42,404 nucleotides of DNA from Gnetum montanum (taxonomy: Eukaryota > Streptophyta > Gnetopsida > Gnetales > Gnetaceae): assembly GCA_015680685.1 (NCBI GenBank), contig MNCI01002155.1, positions 192,703-235,106 on the forward strand, written 5' to 3'. Of this stretch, positions 32,840-42,336 are shown piece by piece (the first letter of the stretch is position 1; each line of letters begins with the position of its first letter). A program made the translations under genes and the position numbers. Below the pieces are notes generated by a model. That model made no database searches, was not told where the DNA came from, and saw only the letters and a program-made list of their open reading frames with translations.

Positions 32840-33328
32840 TTACGCTATACCACGCGACGTAGCGTAAGGGCGCTTAGCGTGATTCTGTTTAAACATAGTC
32901 CGACATCAGAAGGCTAGTTACTTTGGCATAGGGAGAGGCTTGAGCAGCGTAATATGTGACTTCTCGTATATTTTGCTAAGTCTTTTGTTCAAGGCCAGGT
33001 GTACGCTCTGTTACGCACGGCAGCGTAATGAGCTCCAAAACAATCAAAGGCAAAGTCTAAGAAAGTGCGATTGCTCATCATACGCTCATTACGCAACACA
33101 GCGTATCACAGCGTACTGCACCGCCAAGCTAAACATTGTTTTACGCTTCATTACGCGCGGCTGCGTAAGCAAACGTAAAACAGCTTAAATCCATGGCTTC
33201 CATGTTATGTTACGCTCGTGCACGCAACGCAGCGTGAATGAGCGTAATATAACCCAAAGATAGTTGAAATACGCCTGACGCGCATCTATTCTTTACACGC
33301 ACAATACGCAAATAAGCGTATTGTGCGT
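32840..33328 (+). promoter_or_regulatory. Array of TACGC-N6-GCGTA palindromes in the E3 U3
   Basis: Imperfect palindromes with arms (T)TACGC and GCGTA(A) occur at 33011-33028 (spacer ACGGCA), 33089-33106 (AACACA), 33151-33168 (GCGGCT), 33221-33236 (arms CACGC/GCGTG, spacer AACGCA) and 33304-33321 (AAATAA). The spacer is six bases every time. A sixth, at 32840-32867, has a 16-base spacer. The array lies 100-590 bases upstream of the TATA box. Confidence 0.75.
33297..33328 (+). promoter_or_regulatory. 13-bp perfect inverted repeat (hairpin) in the E3 U3
   Basis: ACGCACAATACGC (33297-33309), spacer AAATAA, then its exact reverse complement (33316-33328). It contains the same TACGC-N6-GCGTA core as the array and is the unit nearest the TATA box. 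Confidence 0.8.
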
Positions 33329-33428
33329 AGTCATGAAGTTTGACACAAAAATGGTCAGACCAACAGTACCTGAAACATTCGGGACACACATCATCAGGGT
33401 TGCGCCTTTTCCACAGGGCGTCGCAGCC

Positions 33429-33436
33429 TATAAATA
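33429..33436 (+). promoter_or_regulatory. TATA box of the E3 LTR
   Basis: TATAAATA follows GCAGCC and precedes CCCC. The same octamer serves as TATA box in the E1 LTR and the reverse-strand LTR at 26592. Confidence 0.6.
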
Positions 33437-34238
33437 CCCCAGTTGACAAAGATACAGGGGTTGGCAATTGAAAGAGGCTAAGGGCAGCTTTTTTTCTAAG
33501 CACAGGAGCACTTATCACTTTGTGCAGAGACAGAGAGAGTAGGACTTTGGCAATTGTTGATAGCATCACCTTCCGGCAGAAAGAGAGCATAGTTCACTTT
33601 GAGCATCGACAGCAAGAGTAGTCGTTCTGTTGGGAAAGACACAGCTTTCTCCATCAGCGACCACTAGCGGTCCTAAACAAAAACTACCTAAGGCGAAAGA
33701 AGCAGATCCAAGATCGTGGGATCATCTTGCACGGTTCGCAGGCTCTATTGGTCAAAAACAGTTGATCGATAGACGTCACACCTTGACCTTCCTTGCATCC
33801 CAGCTTTGGCCCACGAGGTAGACCGGACTTCCGTTTGGATAGTTTTCTTGTTGTTTTATGCTTGCTTTACATTCAGTAATCGGGGTCTCCCCAGTGTCAT
33901 GTGATATACAAAATATACATTTTTCAAGTTAAAGCATAGATCTTGAGACTACGCGTTTCTCTTGTATTAGCCTCCTCTTATCGTGTTTAGCGTTATCATC
34001 GTTACAATTCATCTATGTCGTTTTCCCCTCATTTTGTGATTCCTCGAATTAGATCATTCCACGAGATATTCATCGGTTTACTGATTAGTAAGTCCCTGTC
34101 TGATCGACAAGACCGTTCAGGGCACCGCGAATTCGTTTTTCCAGCATAGCCCTCGCACGGATCCGTGGTTAAAACTGTGTACGCGGAATTTTGTTTGGTA
34201 TTTTCTAGCTACCGACATTTTCCGTCGTTACAGTTTTC

Positions 34239-34255
34239 TAGCGCTAGAAGGAGGG
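34239..34255 (+). promoter_or_regulatory. Candidate primer binding site of E3
   Basis: TAGCGCTAGAAGGAGGG lies just after the putative LTR end. It resembles the GGCGCTAGAAGGAGGG-like sites I recall at this place in some plant gypsy elements, with one change at the start. The primer tRNA is not assigned. Confidence 0.35.
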
Positions 34256-34474
34256 CCTAGGCTTCGATCCGAATATTTCAGGTAGCCTTGTTAGCGATCC
34301 ATACCCTAAACCATAGACGTAATACCTCTGAGGAAGTTTACGGCAAATCGTGTGGTGTAGATCAGTCGCAAGGACGATTTCTTTGGAATCCTACAAGGTA
34401 GAAAGCCTATTCGAGTTTTTGTTGCCACCCATTTCTTAGATCCGATTACCAGTTATCGTTAATCTCATAGCTCA

Positions 34475-36759
34475 ATGGATTCCTTGTACACGACCACAAC
34501 CGCCATGGTCCTTGCCGATTTGGGTGCCACATCTGTGAACCCCATCGCGGTCACCAGACTAGCTCCTGGCGCAATAGGATCTCAGGGGCCATTGCGCCGA
34601 TCATTGAGACTTCAAGGAAAAGAGCCCGTCTTCATGGTCATAACCCCTGAAGAATACAACATCATATGTGTTAAGATCCAGGCGAAGCTGGCTCTTAGCC
34701 GAGCCGAAGTCGAAGCGAAATGAAACTTTGAGGTGGTCCACCGAGGGGGCCTTGATTTCAAGCCAACAGCTTACGACATTATTCCCTTGACCGAACATCA
34801 ACATGAACTTATAACACAATTGGTCATGGCCAAAGGCCAGGCTTCACAGGCTACGTTGGAGCCCCAGCATGGGGAAGAGGAAGAGGATGAATTGGCAGCC
34901 CAGTCGGAACATTCGTTCCATACTCTGAGCCCCCAAATGTACATAAATCCCTTGTTTCCTTTCAACGGAGAGGCCACTCCTCTTGACCCAGCCATGACCA
35001 CGCAGATGCATTTCCCTGCCATGCTGCAGGCCACCGTGCAGCCGTCTGGGCTGCAAGTACAAATACCTCATAATAACGTCAGGGCAGTTTCGTCACCGCG
35101 GGTACTTAGCATCCCAGTGGTGGTCCCGGCGACCACCGCATCCCATTTTATCCCTCAGATACAACCTCACAACATATCCACAACTCGCCCAGTGTAGATT
35201 TTACCGCCCCTGCCCCCTCCAACTCAATAGATCACCACAGCTGTTCAGCCACAAACATACACCCAACAGCCTGCCCCAAGTCAGTGGCCCAACCCTGCAG
35301 TGCAACACAACCAGTCTGCGCTGTATGGTGTGCAACCCTCCATTGCACCCGCAATGCAAGTTCCACAGGTGGTCCCGCAGTATATCTATCCTTATCTTAC
35401 GCAGCAGGCGGCGGCTAACCCCTCTTCGCAAACCAGTGGGTGGTGGTCTTTACGGGCCCCTCTGCCTGCAGGGATCCCCGCCCCACAAGCAGCCAGCCAA
35501 CCTCTCCCGTCGTTTCCGTTCCCTAGCGCCACCCTCCCAGTCCAACCTCCTATGCCTTCTGCACAGACACCTCCGTCAACAGGTCTGGACTAGGCCTTCC
35601 AGCTTATACAGACTCTCACCAAGGAGGTTCGACGCCTCAAAGCCACTGGTTCTGATACCATTCAGATCATGGACTTTTACTAGGATGATCCAATTAGCCC
35701 AGCGGTCCCTATGCTGTCGTTGCCTCCAGGGATGTCCCTACTTCATTTTACCAAGTAAAATGGGCAGGGAGATCCCAACGCTCACTTGGTCACGTTTAGG
35801 TCTAAGTCCTTGTTGTTGCAACAGTGGCCACACACCATCATCCAAGTCTTTACAATGTCTCTAACAGGGAAAGTTTTGGATTGGTACCGAGCCCTCCCAC
35901 GCTCTTCCATATCAACCTTGGAAGAGCTGCTGACCCAATTTGTGACCCGCTTCAAATACAACTTGAAACCGGAAGTCACATTGGATCAGCTCATGGGGGT
36001 GAAACAAGACCCNACGACTTTATTAAGTCAAAGCTGTATTATCTTTCCCCCAACTCTCTACACCAGACCTTCGCTCAAACTAGAAGCATCCAAGATGCTG
36101 CGGAGGCCAGCAAGGACTTGGCGTATGTTGCCTATAGGAATGCACATAACAAGAGCAAAGACAAAGGTAAAGCAACGACAATGACAGTAGCTGCGATGAC
36201 TGAAGGTACAAAGTCTAAGAACAAGAAGACACCCACGACACCTCCTAAAACCATGGTTGGTGCCGGCACCAACCAAGACACAACTACCCCTGAAGGGCCC
36301 CCCCATCCTAAGCCAAACTTTGAGCGTAAGGATCACTTAAAGTACACGACATTACCTGTAAAGCATTCCGAATTACTGAAACAACTGTTAGGGGCAAGGC
36401 ACATTCAACCTAAGAAGGTGTCCGAGGAAGCTCTAAAGTGTCACAGACGTCATTGTGAATTGCTGAAGAACCCTTCTTTAGCCTTACCTAACGAACCACC
36501 AGTTCCGAGATCTTTCAGGCTAGACCGTTTCTGTGACTACCACCAGCTGTGTGGTCACGATACGGATTATTGCTAGGTGTTGAAAGACGACATTCAACGT
36601 ATGCTGGACGATGGTTCACTCAAGTTAGACAGCAGTAACCTGACACGTCCAGAAAACCAAACATTGCATGTATATAAGGACCCGTTGAACGCAAACGATG
36701 ATCCTTATACAATCACTGTGGTAAGTACGGACAGTGAGAGGAGGGAACCACCAAAATAA
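34475..36759 (+). pseudogene. gag: gag of E3
   Basis: One frame runs from the ATG at 34475 to the N at 36012, broken only by stops at 34721, 35195, 35228, 35591, 35681 and 35756, most readable as former Gln, Arg or Trp codons. Residues up to about 35600 are rich in Pro, Gln and Ala. The Retrotrans_gag core follows (GDPNAHLVTF, then SLTGKVLDWYRALP, then LEELLTQFVTRF; 35750-36000). At the N the frame moves by one base, so a base is probably missing there. The next part is Lys-rich and ends in an atypical zinc knuckle, FCDYHQLCGHDTDYC (about 36528-36572), typical of a plant gypsy Gag subgroup, then a TAG and VLKDDIQRML. Decay is mild compared with E1 and E2. Confidence 0.8.
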
Positions 36760-37369
36760 CCTTTTGTTTTGCGTGTCTCTACTAGCTCACAAAGGGGGCC
36801 AACCATTTCATCGGCAGCCAGTGGGGTCTCGAGGCCGCCCTTCATTATACGGGCACCTTCTTGGATACACCCTCAGTCACGCAGCTACAGTCAAGCCGCA
36901 GCCTCGTCCGCGCCCACGCCTAAGGCGCCCTTCATTATTAGGACGCCAAGACCACAGGCTGCTCCTCTTATGCAGGGGCAGACCTCCAACCAAGAGCGTC
37001 AACCATCACCTCCCTAGCGAAAGGGAAAGGACATATTAGTTAACGCAACGAAAGACCATTCTACACTCGGCTTCCCTAAGCCTAGGCCCTTGGCCTCTTT
37101 GCCTTCGTCTGTACCTTAGGGGCAGGATAAAGGTGCGGAAACGCAACTGCCTTCTCTTGGAAAGAAAAAGAACAGCCCCCCGACTAACACTGCTCTACCT
37201 CGGGAGATCCATCTCCTGGGCCAAATGGAAGAGGAAAAAGGGGATAAACAACCCAGCCGAAAGAAGGACCTCCTCGACGCATTTACTCAAGTTAAACAGG
37301 CTCTCAAACAAAAAAACACAACCCTGAGCCTTTATGACCTGCTTATGACGTCGAGAGCACCGTGAGGCT
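36760..37369 (+). pseudogene. Gag-protease linker of E3, proline-rich
   Basis: After the TAA at 36757 the gag frame stays open (36769-37017), encoding Pro-, Ser- and Arg-rich sequence with the doubled motif APFIIR/RPPFIIRA. Further pieces (to 37350) are rich in Lys, Pro and Gln. It joins gag to the protease with at least one frame change near 37350. It has no known catalytic role. Confidence 0.55.
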
Positions 37370-38155
37370 ATGGTTCACATGCTCATATCCATATCAGTGG
37401 ATGAAAGCCTGCCAGCGGAGGAGGAAGTGATACATGCTTTCATGTTTCCTTCCAAAGCTGAGCAACCTACGCCTACCTCGCTGACCTTCCATGATGAGTC
37501 TATCAAAGACGATCCTGAGAAAGGTCAGGTCACAACTGAACCTATGTTCATCACCATCCGGGTCGATCAATACTAGATCCAGAGAGTGCACGTAGACGAT
37601 GGCGTAGCTACCAACGTCATTCCCTAGTCCATCGTGGATAGGTTGGGTCTAGTCGACTAGATCACGCCCACGACGACGGCTTGCGTAAAATCGTTCAACG
37701 GGGCACGGGTTCAAGTTAAGGGGATGGTGCGTATTGAGTTTGTGACGAGGGATTAGTTCCCAACAGAGGCCACTTTCTTAGTCGTCGAGGAGATGCCAGG
37801 GTTCAACCTGATCTTAGGGAGGTTGTGGTTAGCCCAGCTAAGGGCGGTTTCGTCATCGATACACCAAGAGATACACCTTCCCTATGCTGGAGGGGAGGTT
37901 GTGATACGTGGTGACGAAGTCACCCCCACGACCGTCAATAACATTGAAGAAGAAAGGGGTTCAGAGATAGAAACGACTGATGATCAAACCCGTCTCCAAA
38001 TCCCTCAACAAACTGACAGCAATGATGACGGTCTAGCTTGGGCCGACCTACCATTTTTGGATGGCAGCGTAGAGGAGTCAAACCATAAGTCTCCTCGCCC
38101 TTACGCAACGCTTAACGTAAAGGCCATTAAGAAACAATTGCGCATTAATGGTTGA
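37370..38155 (+). pseudogene. Retropepsin of E3
   Basis: A protease-like region follows the linker. FITIRVDQY and then VHVDDGVATNVIP (about 37586-37625) match the family's active-site block, with DDG in the place of DSG or DTG. RLGL, then LVVEEMPGFNLILGRLWL (about 37775-37835) match the flap and the ILGRPWL end motif. Stops at 37574, 37625, 37658 and 37754 interrupt it. The frame ends at TGA 38153-38155. No reverse transcriptase, RNase H or integrase follows; the next gene is on the other strand. Confidence 0.65.
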
Positions 38156-38644
38156 ACGATGGTCTTTGCGTACGTTATCATGTTTTGGCAAGTCATCATG
38201 CCTTGTACTTAGCCATTTCTTTTGTTTCATACATTTTTACGCTACATTTGCTTTCGGTGTTTACGCTTGTCATTACTTATGCTATTTGATTTACTATGCT
38301 CGTGCTATTTACGCTTTCACATCGTTTTATCATAATTACGCAAGATTATGTACTACTGTCATCTATGCTAGTTATGGCCCGCAACGGCCTTAAACTAGTT
38401 GCTAGGTTACGCAGAATCATGTGACGGCCCGCGATGGCCTTAAACTAGCCATTGCATTCTATCATTATAACTTAGGCATCATCCTTAATAATTACGTTTA
38501 CGTTGTGCAGATAAACGCATAAAAGCCAAAAAAGACAAAATAATTGACATTTGAAACATCCACCAAGTCTTATAACGCATCTTTTTAGTCATTCATAAAA
38601 TAATACTTCACTTCACCATCAATAAAGCTATGCGTAAACCACAA
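38156..38644. other. Spacer between E3 protease and antisense gene, TTACGC-rich
   Basis: The spacer between two convergent genes holds about seven TTACGC or GCGTAA words (for example near 38247, 38264, 38310, 38336, 38407, 38633, 38645). A direct repeat with period 50 (GGCCCGCRAYGGCCTTAAAC at 38376 and 38426) lies in it. Terminators or poly(A) signals for both genes may lie here; AATAAA-like sequence occurs at 38620. Confidence 0.55.
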
Positions 38645-38899
38645 TTACGCATTTCCTCTATTGCCACTGTCACTAGTATCTCTTAAATCTGGATCCAGCC
38701 CTAGTGGATCGTCCTCCAGTGGGCCGTCGTCTCTGGGAATTATTCTTTCATGAAGAATTTCCTCTTCATGAGGTCCTTGTTCGGGCACTGGCTCCACGGG
38801 AGGACGCTCTTCATCGCTACGTTCTTCCTCTTCCTCTGCTTCTGCTGCTTCCTCTACTAGATCCTCAGCTTATTCGCCTTCCCTATCCTCAGTTGGTAC
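38645..38899 (-). CDS. Antisense gene, exon 7 (acidic C-terminus)
   Basis: The acceptor is CTGTATTTAG. The exon is strongly acidic: LVEEAAEAEEEEERSDEERP, then DDGPLEDDPLGLDPDLRD, ending GNRGNA and TAA. One internal TAA at 38872-38870 was probably CAA. The acidic tail resembles those of nuclear regulatory proteins in composition only. Confidence 0.7.
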
Positions 38900-38979
38900 C
38901 TAAATACAGTAAGCACATTAGCTACGCAAGACTTAACATCATAATTAGAAAATGCAAACTAAGTCATGCATAAACTTAC

Positions 38980-39795
38980 TTGCGATGGCCCTGCTTCCGC
39001 AGCAAAGGGAAGCTTGTCCAGGCCAGCCCACAGGCACTTCATAATCTCTTCCTCTGTTAGATCTGGCCACACATCCTCTCCCAAGGCAGCTCCGGCCTTC
39101 ACTTTCCCTTTCTCCATGTTGCTCCAGTGGGGTGGGTCCAGGAAGAAAGTAGGGATGGTAGCCTGACCCCTAGGGAGAGTCATCTCCCTTTCCGGGGACG
39201 CACTTACAGTCACCTGCTCTTCAAACTTCTTGAAGGCTTCGGAAGCTCCGATGATGTCCAGGAAGACTTCCAAGGATTGGGCCATGATGGCAGAATCGCG
39301 ATAAAGTTTCCGATAAGCGATGCTTTCTCGCTTATACATGTTTGTGGTCCTTCTTCTTCTGCCCCCACTCTTGCACACACACACAATAATCCCTCCAGTC
39401 CTGGCTTTTCTGAGCTAGGAGTTCTATCTGCATCCGCTGCTCTACCAACGCCTGACTGGTCTGTACGCTGTTTTTGATGACGGTCCAATAACGGGAGTAA
39501 TCGATAACAGCGGTACACCAGTCTTCATCCCCTATTGCTCGCGTCTATAGGAAATCACACCGTGATCTTAAGTCTCCGACCTCTTTAGTCAGAGACTCAA
39601 CCCTTTGCTCCGACCTCTGCAACCTTTTCCATAGATTTTCATTTACGCCCCTACTTTCCCATAAGGAGCGTGTCGAGCGTAACACACATTTATGCATTTC
39701 CTCATAAATGTGATGTGGCACGGCTGCTTCATCGGATGGTGGCTCCACTGTGTCCAAATCAATGGGCTCCGTGGGATCCCATCGGAGGTAAGCTC
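38980..39795 (-). CDS. Antisense gene, exon 6 (coiled-coil)
   Basis: The acceptor is TTGTTTCTGTTAG, the donor CGCAA|GTAAGT. WKRLQRSEQRVESLTKEVGD and, after a TAG at 39547-39545, SVQTSQALVEQRMQIELLAQ give heptad-like helices. One added base near 39365 shifts the frame; MYKRESIAYRKLYRDSAIMA and the rest follow open to the donor. Confidence 0.7.
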
Positions 39796-39873
39796 CTAAC
39801 AGAAACAACCATCAAATGTTGATGACACATTACCACTATGTAATATCACAAACTTACTATGACCATAACGTAC

Positions 39874-40002
39874 CAGCTCCAGGTTCGACGTGCTCTAGGC
39901 GCTCGATCATGTCACTGACAACACCTTCCATGAAGGTAAATTTGTCAGGGAAGTCTCTCCACACTCTGCTCATAGCGACAGACGTGGATACATCCTCTTC
40001 TC
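39874..40002 (-). CDS. Antisense gene, exon 5
   Basis: The acceptor is TTACGCTACAG, the donor GCTG|GTACGT. This 129-base open exon encodes MSRVWRDFPDKFTFMEGVVS and an amphipathic helix, VSDMIERLEHVE. Phase agrees on both sides. Confidence 0.7.
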
Positions 40003-40072
40003 CTGTAGCGTAATCCAGTTAGAAACTTCTTCTATTAATAGAATCCTACAAACTCGCTAACACACTCATTAC

Positions 40073-40300
40073 CTCTACCGGTGACAGTGGCAACTTCGCC
40101 AACATCTTCTACCTCCTTTTCCTCTTCACGCACTTGAGTCTGTGCATCGTTGATTCTAGTAGCCGGGGCCTCCTCATGTATCCGGTCCTGTGCACGGCTC
40201 CCGCTAACAGCTGGGGCCTCTTCTTCCAAAATTGAGGCACCCTCCCCACGACTTAGTGTTACTGCCCCTGTTTCAGAGGTCTGTTCCTCTGTAATTCTCA
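40073..40300 (-). CDS. Antisense gene, exon 4 (Glu-rich)
   Basis: The acceptor is ATATGACCAG, the donor AGAG|GTAATG. The fully open 228 bases encode a Glu- and Ala-rich low-complexity linker (EEEAPAVSGSRAQDRIHEEA, then REEEKEVEDVGEV). Phase agrees on both sides. Confidence 0.7.
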
Positions 40301-40380
40301 CTGGTCATATCACAACACCTTAGTATATCATTCCAAACCATCTAAACAAACATTGCGTAATACAATTCCTTCACGCTTAC

Positions 40381-41420
40381 CAAGCGGAGGCTTACTCCGC
40401 TGAACTTTGACCGCCACAGTTCAGCCTGCGTCACTCCCAGGGGCCTCGGCTATACGGAGCCTTTTACGCCAAGCTGCAGATTCTACAATTTCTTCCGCCA
40501 GGCATTTCCCTCGCGAGGCATCGCCAGTGTAAGTAGGCATTATCCCGCCTACGTTGTCGAGGCCTCGCACTTGGGGCGCCGCCAAACCCTTGGTCGTTAT
40601 AGACAGTGAGTCCCCGATCCCTTTTGGTGGATCCTGCCTACGGGTAGTGCTGAGGATATGGGAAATCCAAGATCTGGAGAGCTGGCCTCGATCTTGCTGT
40701 ACCCAGACCCATTTCTTTGGACGACCAGAAACTCAGCAAAATGCCGAAGGCAAGCTATGAAGAAGGCGTAATGCACATTAAAACGAGACTCAAGCTTCTT
40801 GCGAAGCTTGATCATCTCGTTGCGCAGCCCCTTAGCGAAATAGCTTGCCCGATTGAATTGGGTCCCCTCTTCCAGAACCTCCCGCATAATACGGGTCTGT
40901 TCTACAGAAAAGAACTTCCCTTGTGAGAGAGTTTTGGGAAAAGTCCGGGCCCGGAAAAGGGGATAAAGTGTCTTGGCAACGCCCATCTGGAATCTTTCGC
41001 AAGGAAACCCTTTAGTCTCCTTCGGGACCCTTACCCACTCCTTCAGCCACTCTTGGAAGTCAAGGCTCCTCTTCGCCTTCTCACTTATGGGAAGGCTGTC
41101 CGAAGGGACGTCAAATAGGTCCGCGAAGAGCTGAGCGTCAATGTTAAAGGTTACGCATACATTATGTACGCGCGTGCAAGAACGCTCTGCCTTTTCATTG
41201 AAGGAGTTGACCAGGGTTAGCATTTCACTGGCGAGGACATCAGGAGTTGTAGCTAAAAATAGATGCATTAGTCCTGCTGCTCGAATCTTGGTAGTCATCG
41301 CGACTGGGGCCGTCGAGTGGCCGAGCCAGCACTGTGCGTCCTTGATGTCACCGTAGCGGAAAAGGATGGTGTTTGCCTCGAGGCCGGAAATCGTAAGGGT
41401 AATCTCCCGAGATTCCCTGA
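40381..41420 (-). CDS. Antisense gene, exon 3
   Basis: The acceptor is GTTGTTCAG, the donor CTTG|GTAAGC. It encodes about 345 codons: GLEANTILFRYGDIKDAQCW, NIDAQLFADLFDVPSDSLP and LRNEMIKLRKKLESRF are readable, with helix-rich character but no domain I know. One base is missing near 40615, after which the frame shifts and remains open (KGLAAPQVRGLDNVGG) until a TGA at 40423-40421 that was probably CGA. Confidence 0.7.
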
Positions 41421-41518
41421 CTGAACAACGTAAAACACAAGTCAAACTACAATACTATTACACAATGCTCACAATTTACAACTATATTACGCAATAATCG
41501 ACTATACAATAGCCTCAC

Positions 41519-41772
41519 CAGGTCCAAATGGCAAGGGAAATGGCAGAAGGTTCCTCTGCACGTCCTCAACGGTAAGGGGCGGATCTAAGGTCCAGTCATC
41601 GTGCAGCCACCCGAGTCTCTGGTAATTTTCAAAAGCCCCAGCATCATGGGTGGGGTACTCACACATGTCAAAGCCAATCTGCCCTATAACACTAGCACAC
41701 ACGTTGCTAGTTGAGGTAAATGCCATTATTGTCGTTTCGGCCCATGATAACGCATCTCCATTTCCAACTAAC
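41519..41772 (-). CDS. Antisense gene, exon 2
   Basis: The acceptor is ACAACAG, the donor CCTG|GTGAGG. The phase joins AG from exon 1 to G here. The frame is fully open over 254 bases and contains GFDMCEYPTHDAGAF and GWLHDDWTLDPPL. I recognise no domain. The polypyrimidine run TTTTTTTATTCATG precedes the acceptor. Confidence 0.7.
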
Positions 41773-41886
41773 CTGTTGTCATGAATAAAAAAACTGTACC
41801 ATACAACATAGGCTTCTCTTATATTTCACATCGATAACAGACATATAACAACAACAGAAAACAGACAATTAATAAAATTCGCTTAC

Positions 41887-42336
41887 CTGCCGGCGTAGTA
41901 CACCGTGCCTTGTGGGTTCTGGAAATAGGTCGAGACATGGCGAGCCACGAACAACATGTTATATGCATGATAACAACTGAACTGAGCCATTTCCCAGATC
42001 CAATTTAAGCTCCTTAAGCCCCAGGCGCTAAGTTCTCGGTCCTCGGGACGACCTGTATTGATGGCCCCGTTTGTCAAAAAGGCTAGAATCCCTTGTGCAG
42101 AACTCGTCAGCAGGTGCTCTAAAATGGCACCGGCGATGTCGCCAGACAAATCAGACCACACAATGATGCTGTAGTTGCTCAGCAAGAACTACAGAAACTC
42201 TAGTGCACCCCGTTGAAACCATATGGCCTTATCTTGCAACCGCGTTTGCGGGGGAGGGACATTGGGGACGATGGGGTTTATACAACACAAAACCCCGACA
42301 ATATCCAAAACAATCAGAACAGGCTTTAGCGTAACG
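41887..42336 (-). CDS. Antisense gene, visible exon 1: FCP1/SCP-like HAD domain
   Basis: After VTLKP the exon reads LIVLDIVGVLC, the position of HAD motif I (hhhhDxDGhL in the superfamily; LDxNG in plant FCP1-like proteins). The first Asp (42305-42303) is kept and the second is Val. Next comes RGALEFL, a stop, FLLSNYSIIVWSD, matching RPxxxEFLxFxxxxFxVxVWSS of the family (motif II region). NMLFVARHVSTYFQNPQGTV falls where NTLLLDDSPYKALLNPPHTA-like motif IV lies, with the two acidic residues replaced by Ala-Arg (41945-41940). The fold is therefore likely but phosphatase activity is not. The exon ends CAG|GTAAGC. Confidence 0.65.

Larger units (their letters stand above)
32670..34232 (+). repeat. 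5' LTR of gypsy-type element E3
   Basis: The LTR starts TGAAACACC, exactly where the copia gag is broken, and ends about CGTTACA, seven bases before a candidate primer binding site. It holds palindromes (32840-33328) and a TATA box at 33429-33436 followed by CCCC and a leader. It is much richer in CpG than the older elements, which fits a younger age. No second LTR lies inside the window. Confidence 0.6.
38645..42336 (-). pseudogene. Antisense seven-exon gene of E3 with FCP1/HAD-like domain
   Basis: Exons, read on the reverse strand: 42336-41887, 41772-41519, 41420-40381, 40300-40073, 40002-39874, 39795-38980 and 38899-38645, 3172 bases in all. Introns are 70-114 bases with GT-AG ends. Phases agree at every junction if one base is missing near 40615 and one added near 39365. 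Stops at 42191 (TAG), 40423 (TGA), 39547 (TAG) and 38872 (TAA) are each one C-to-T change from Gln or Arg. The end is TAA at 38647-38645. The 5' end lies beyond the window, because the first visible exon is preceded by an acceptor (TTTTCTGTACAG). Domains: HAD-like (exon 1), unrecognised (2-3), Glu-rich (4), helical (5-6), acidic (7). An additional ORF of the element is the likely identity; a captured host gene is the alternative. Confidence 0.7.

Noticed and set aside
32940-33188. Forward open frame across the palindromes
   Set aside because: The apparent protein consists of translated TACGC repeats; no coding character was seen.
33210-33590. Reverse-strand open frame of 126 codons in the E3 LTR
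   Set aside because: It runs through the palindrome array and TATA box, has no domain-like sequence, and is explained by the CpG-rich composition.
35325-35864. Forward open frame of 179 codons overlapping E3 gag
   Set aside because: It lies in the +1 frame of the Pro/Gln-rich gag segment and shows no domain, while the gag frame continues into a recognisable Gag core.
39127-39477. Forward open frame of 116 codons
   Set aside because: It is the antisense reading of exon 6, which has consistent splice sites and phase on the other strand.
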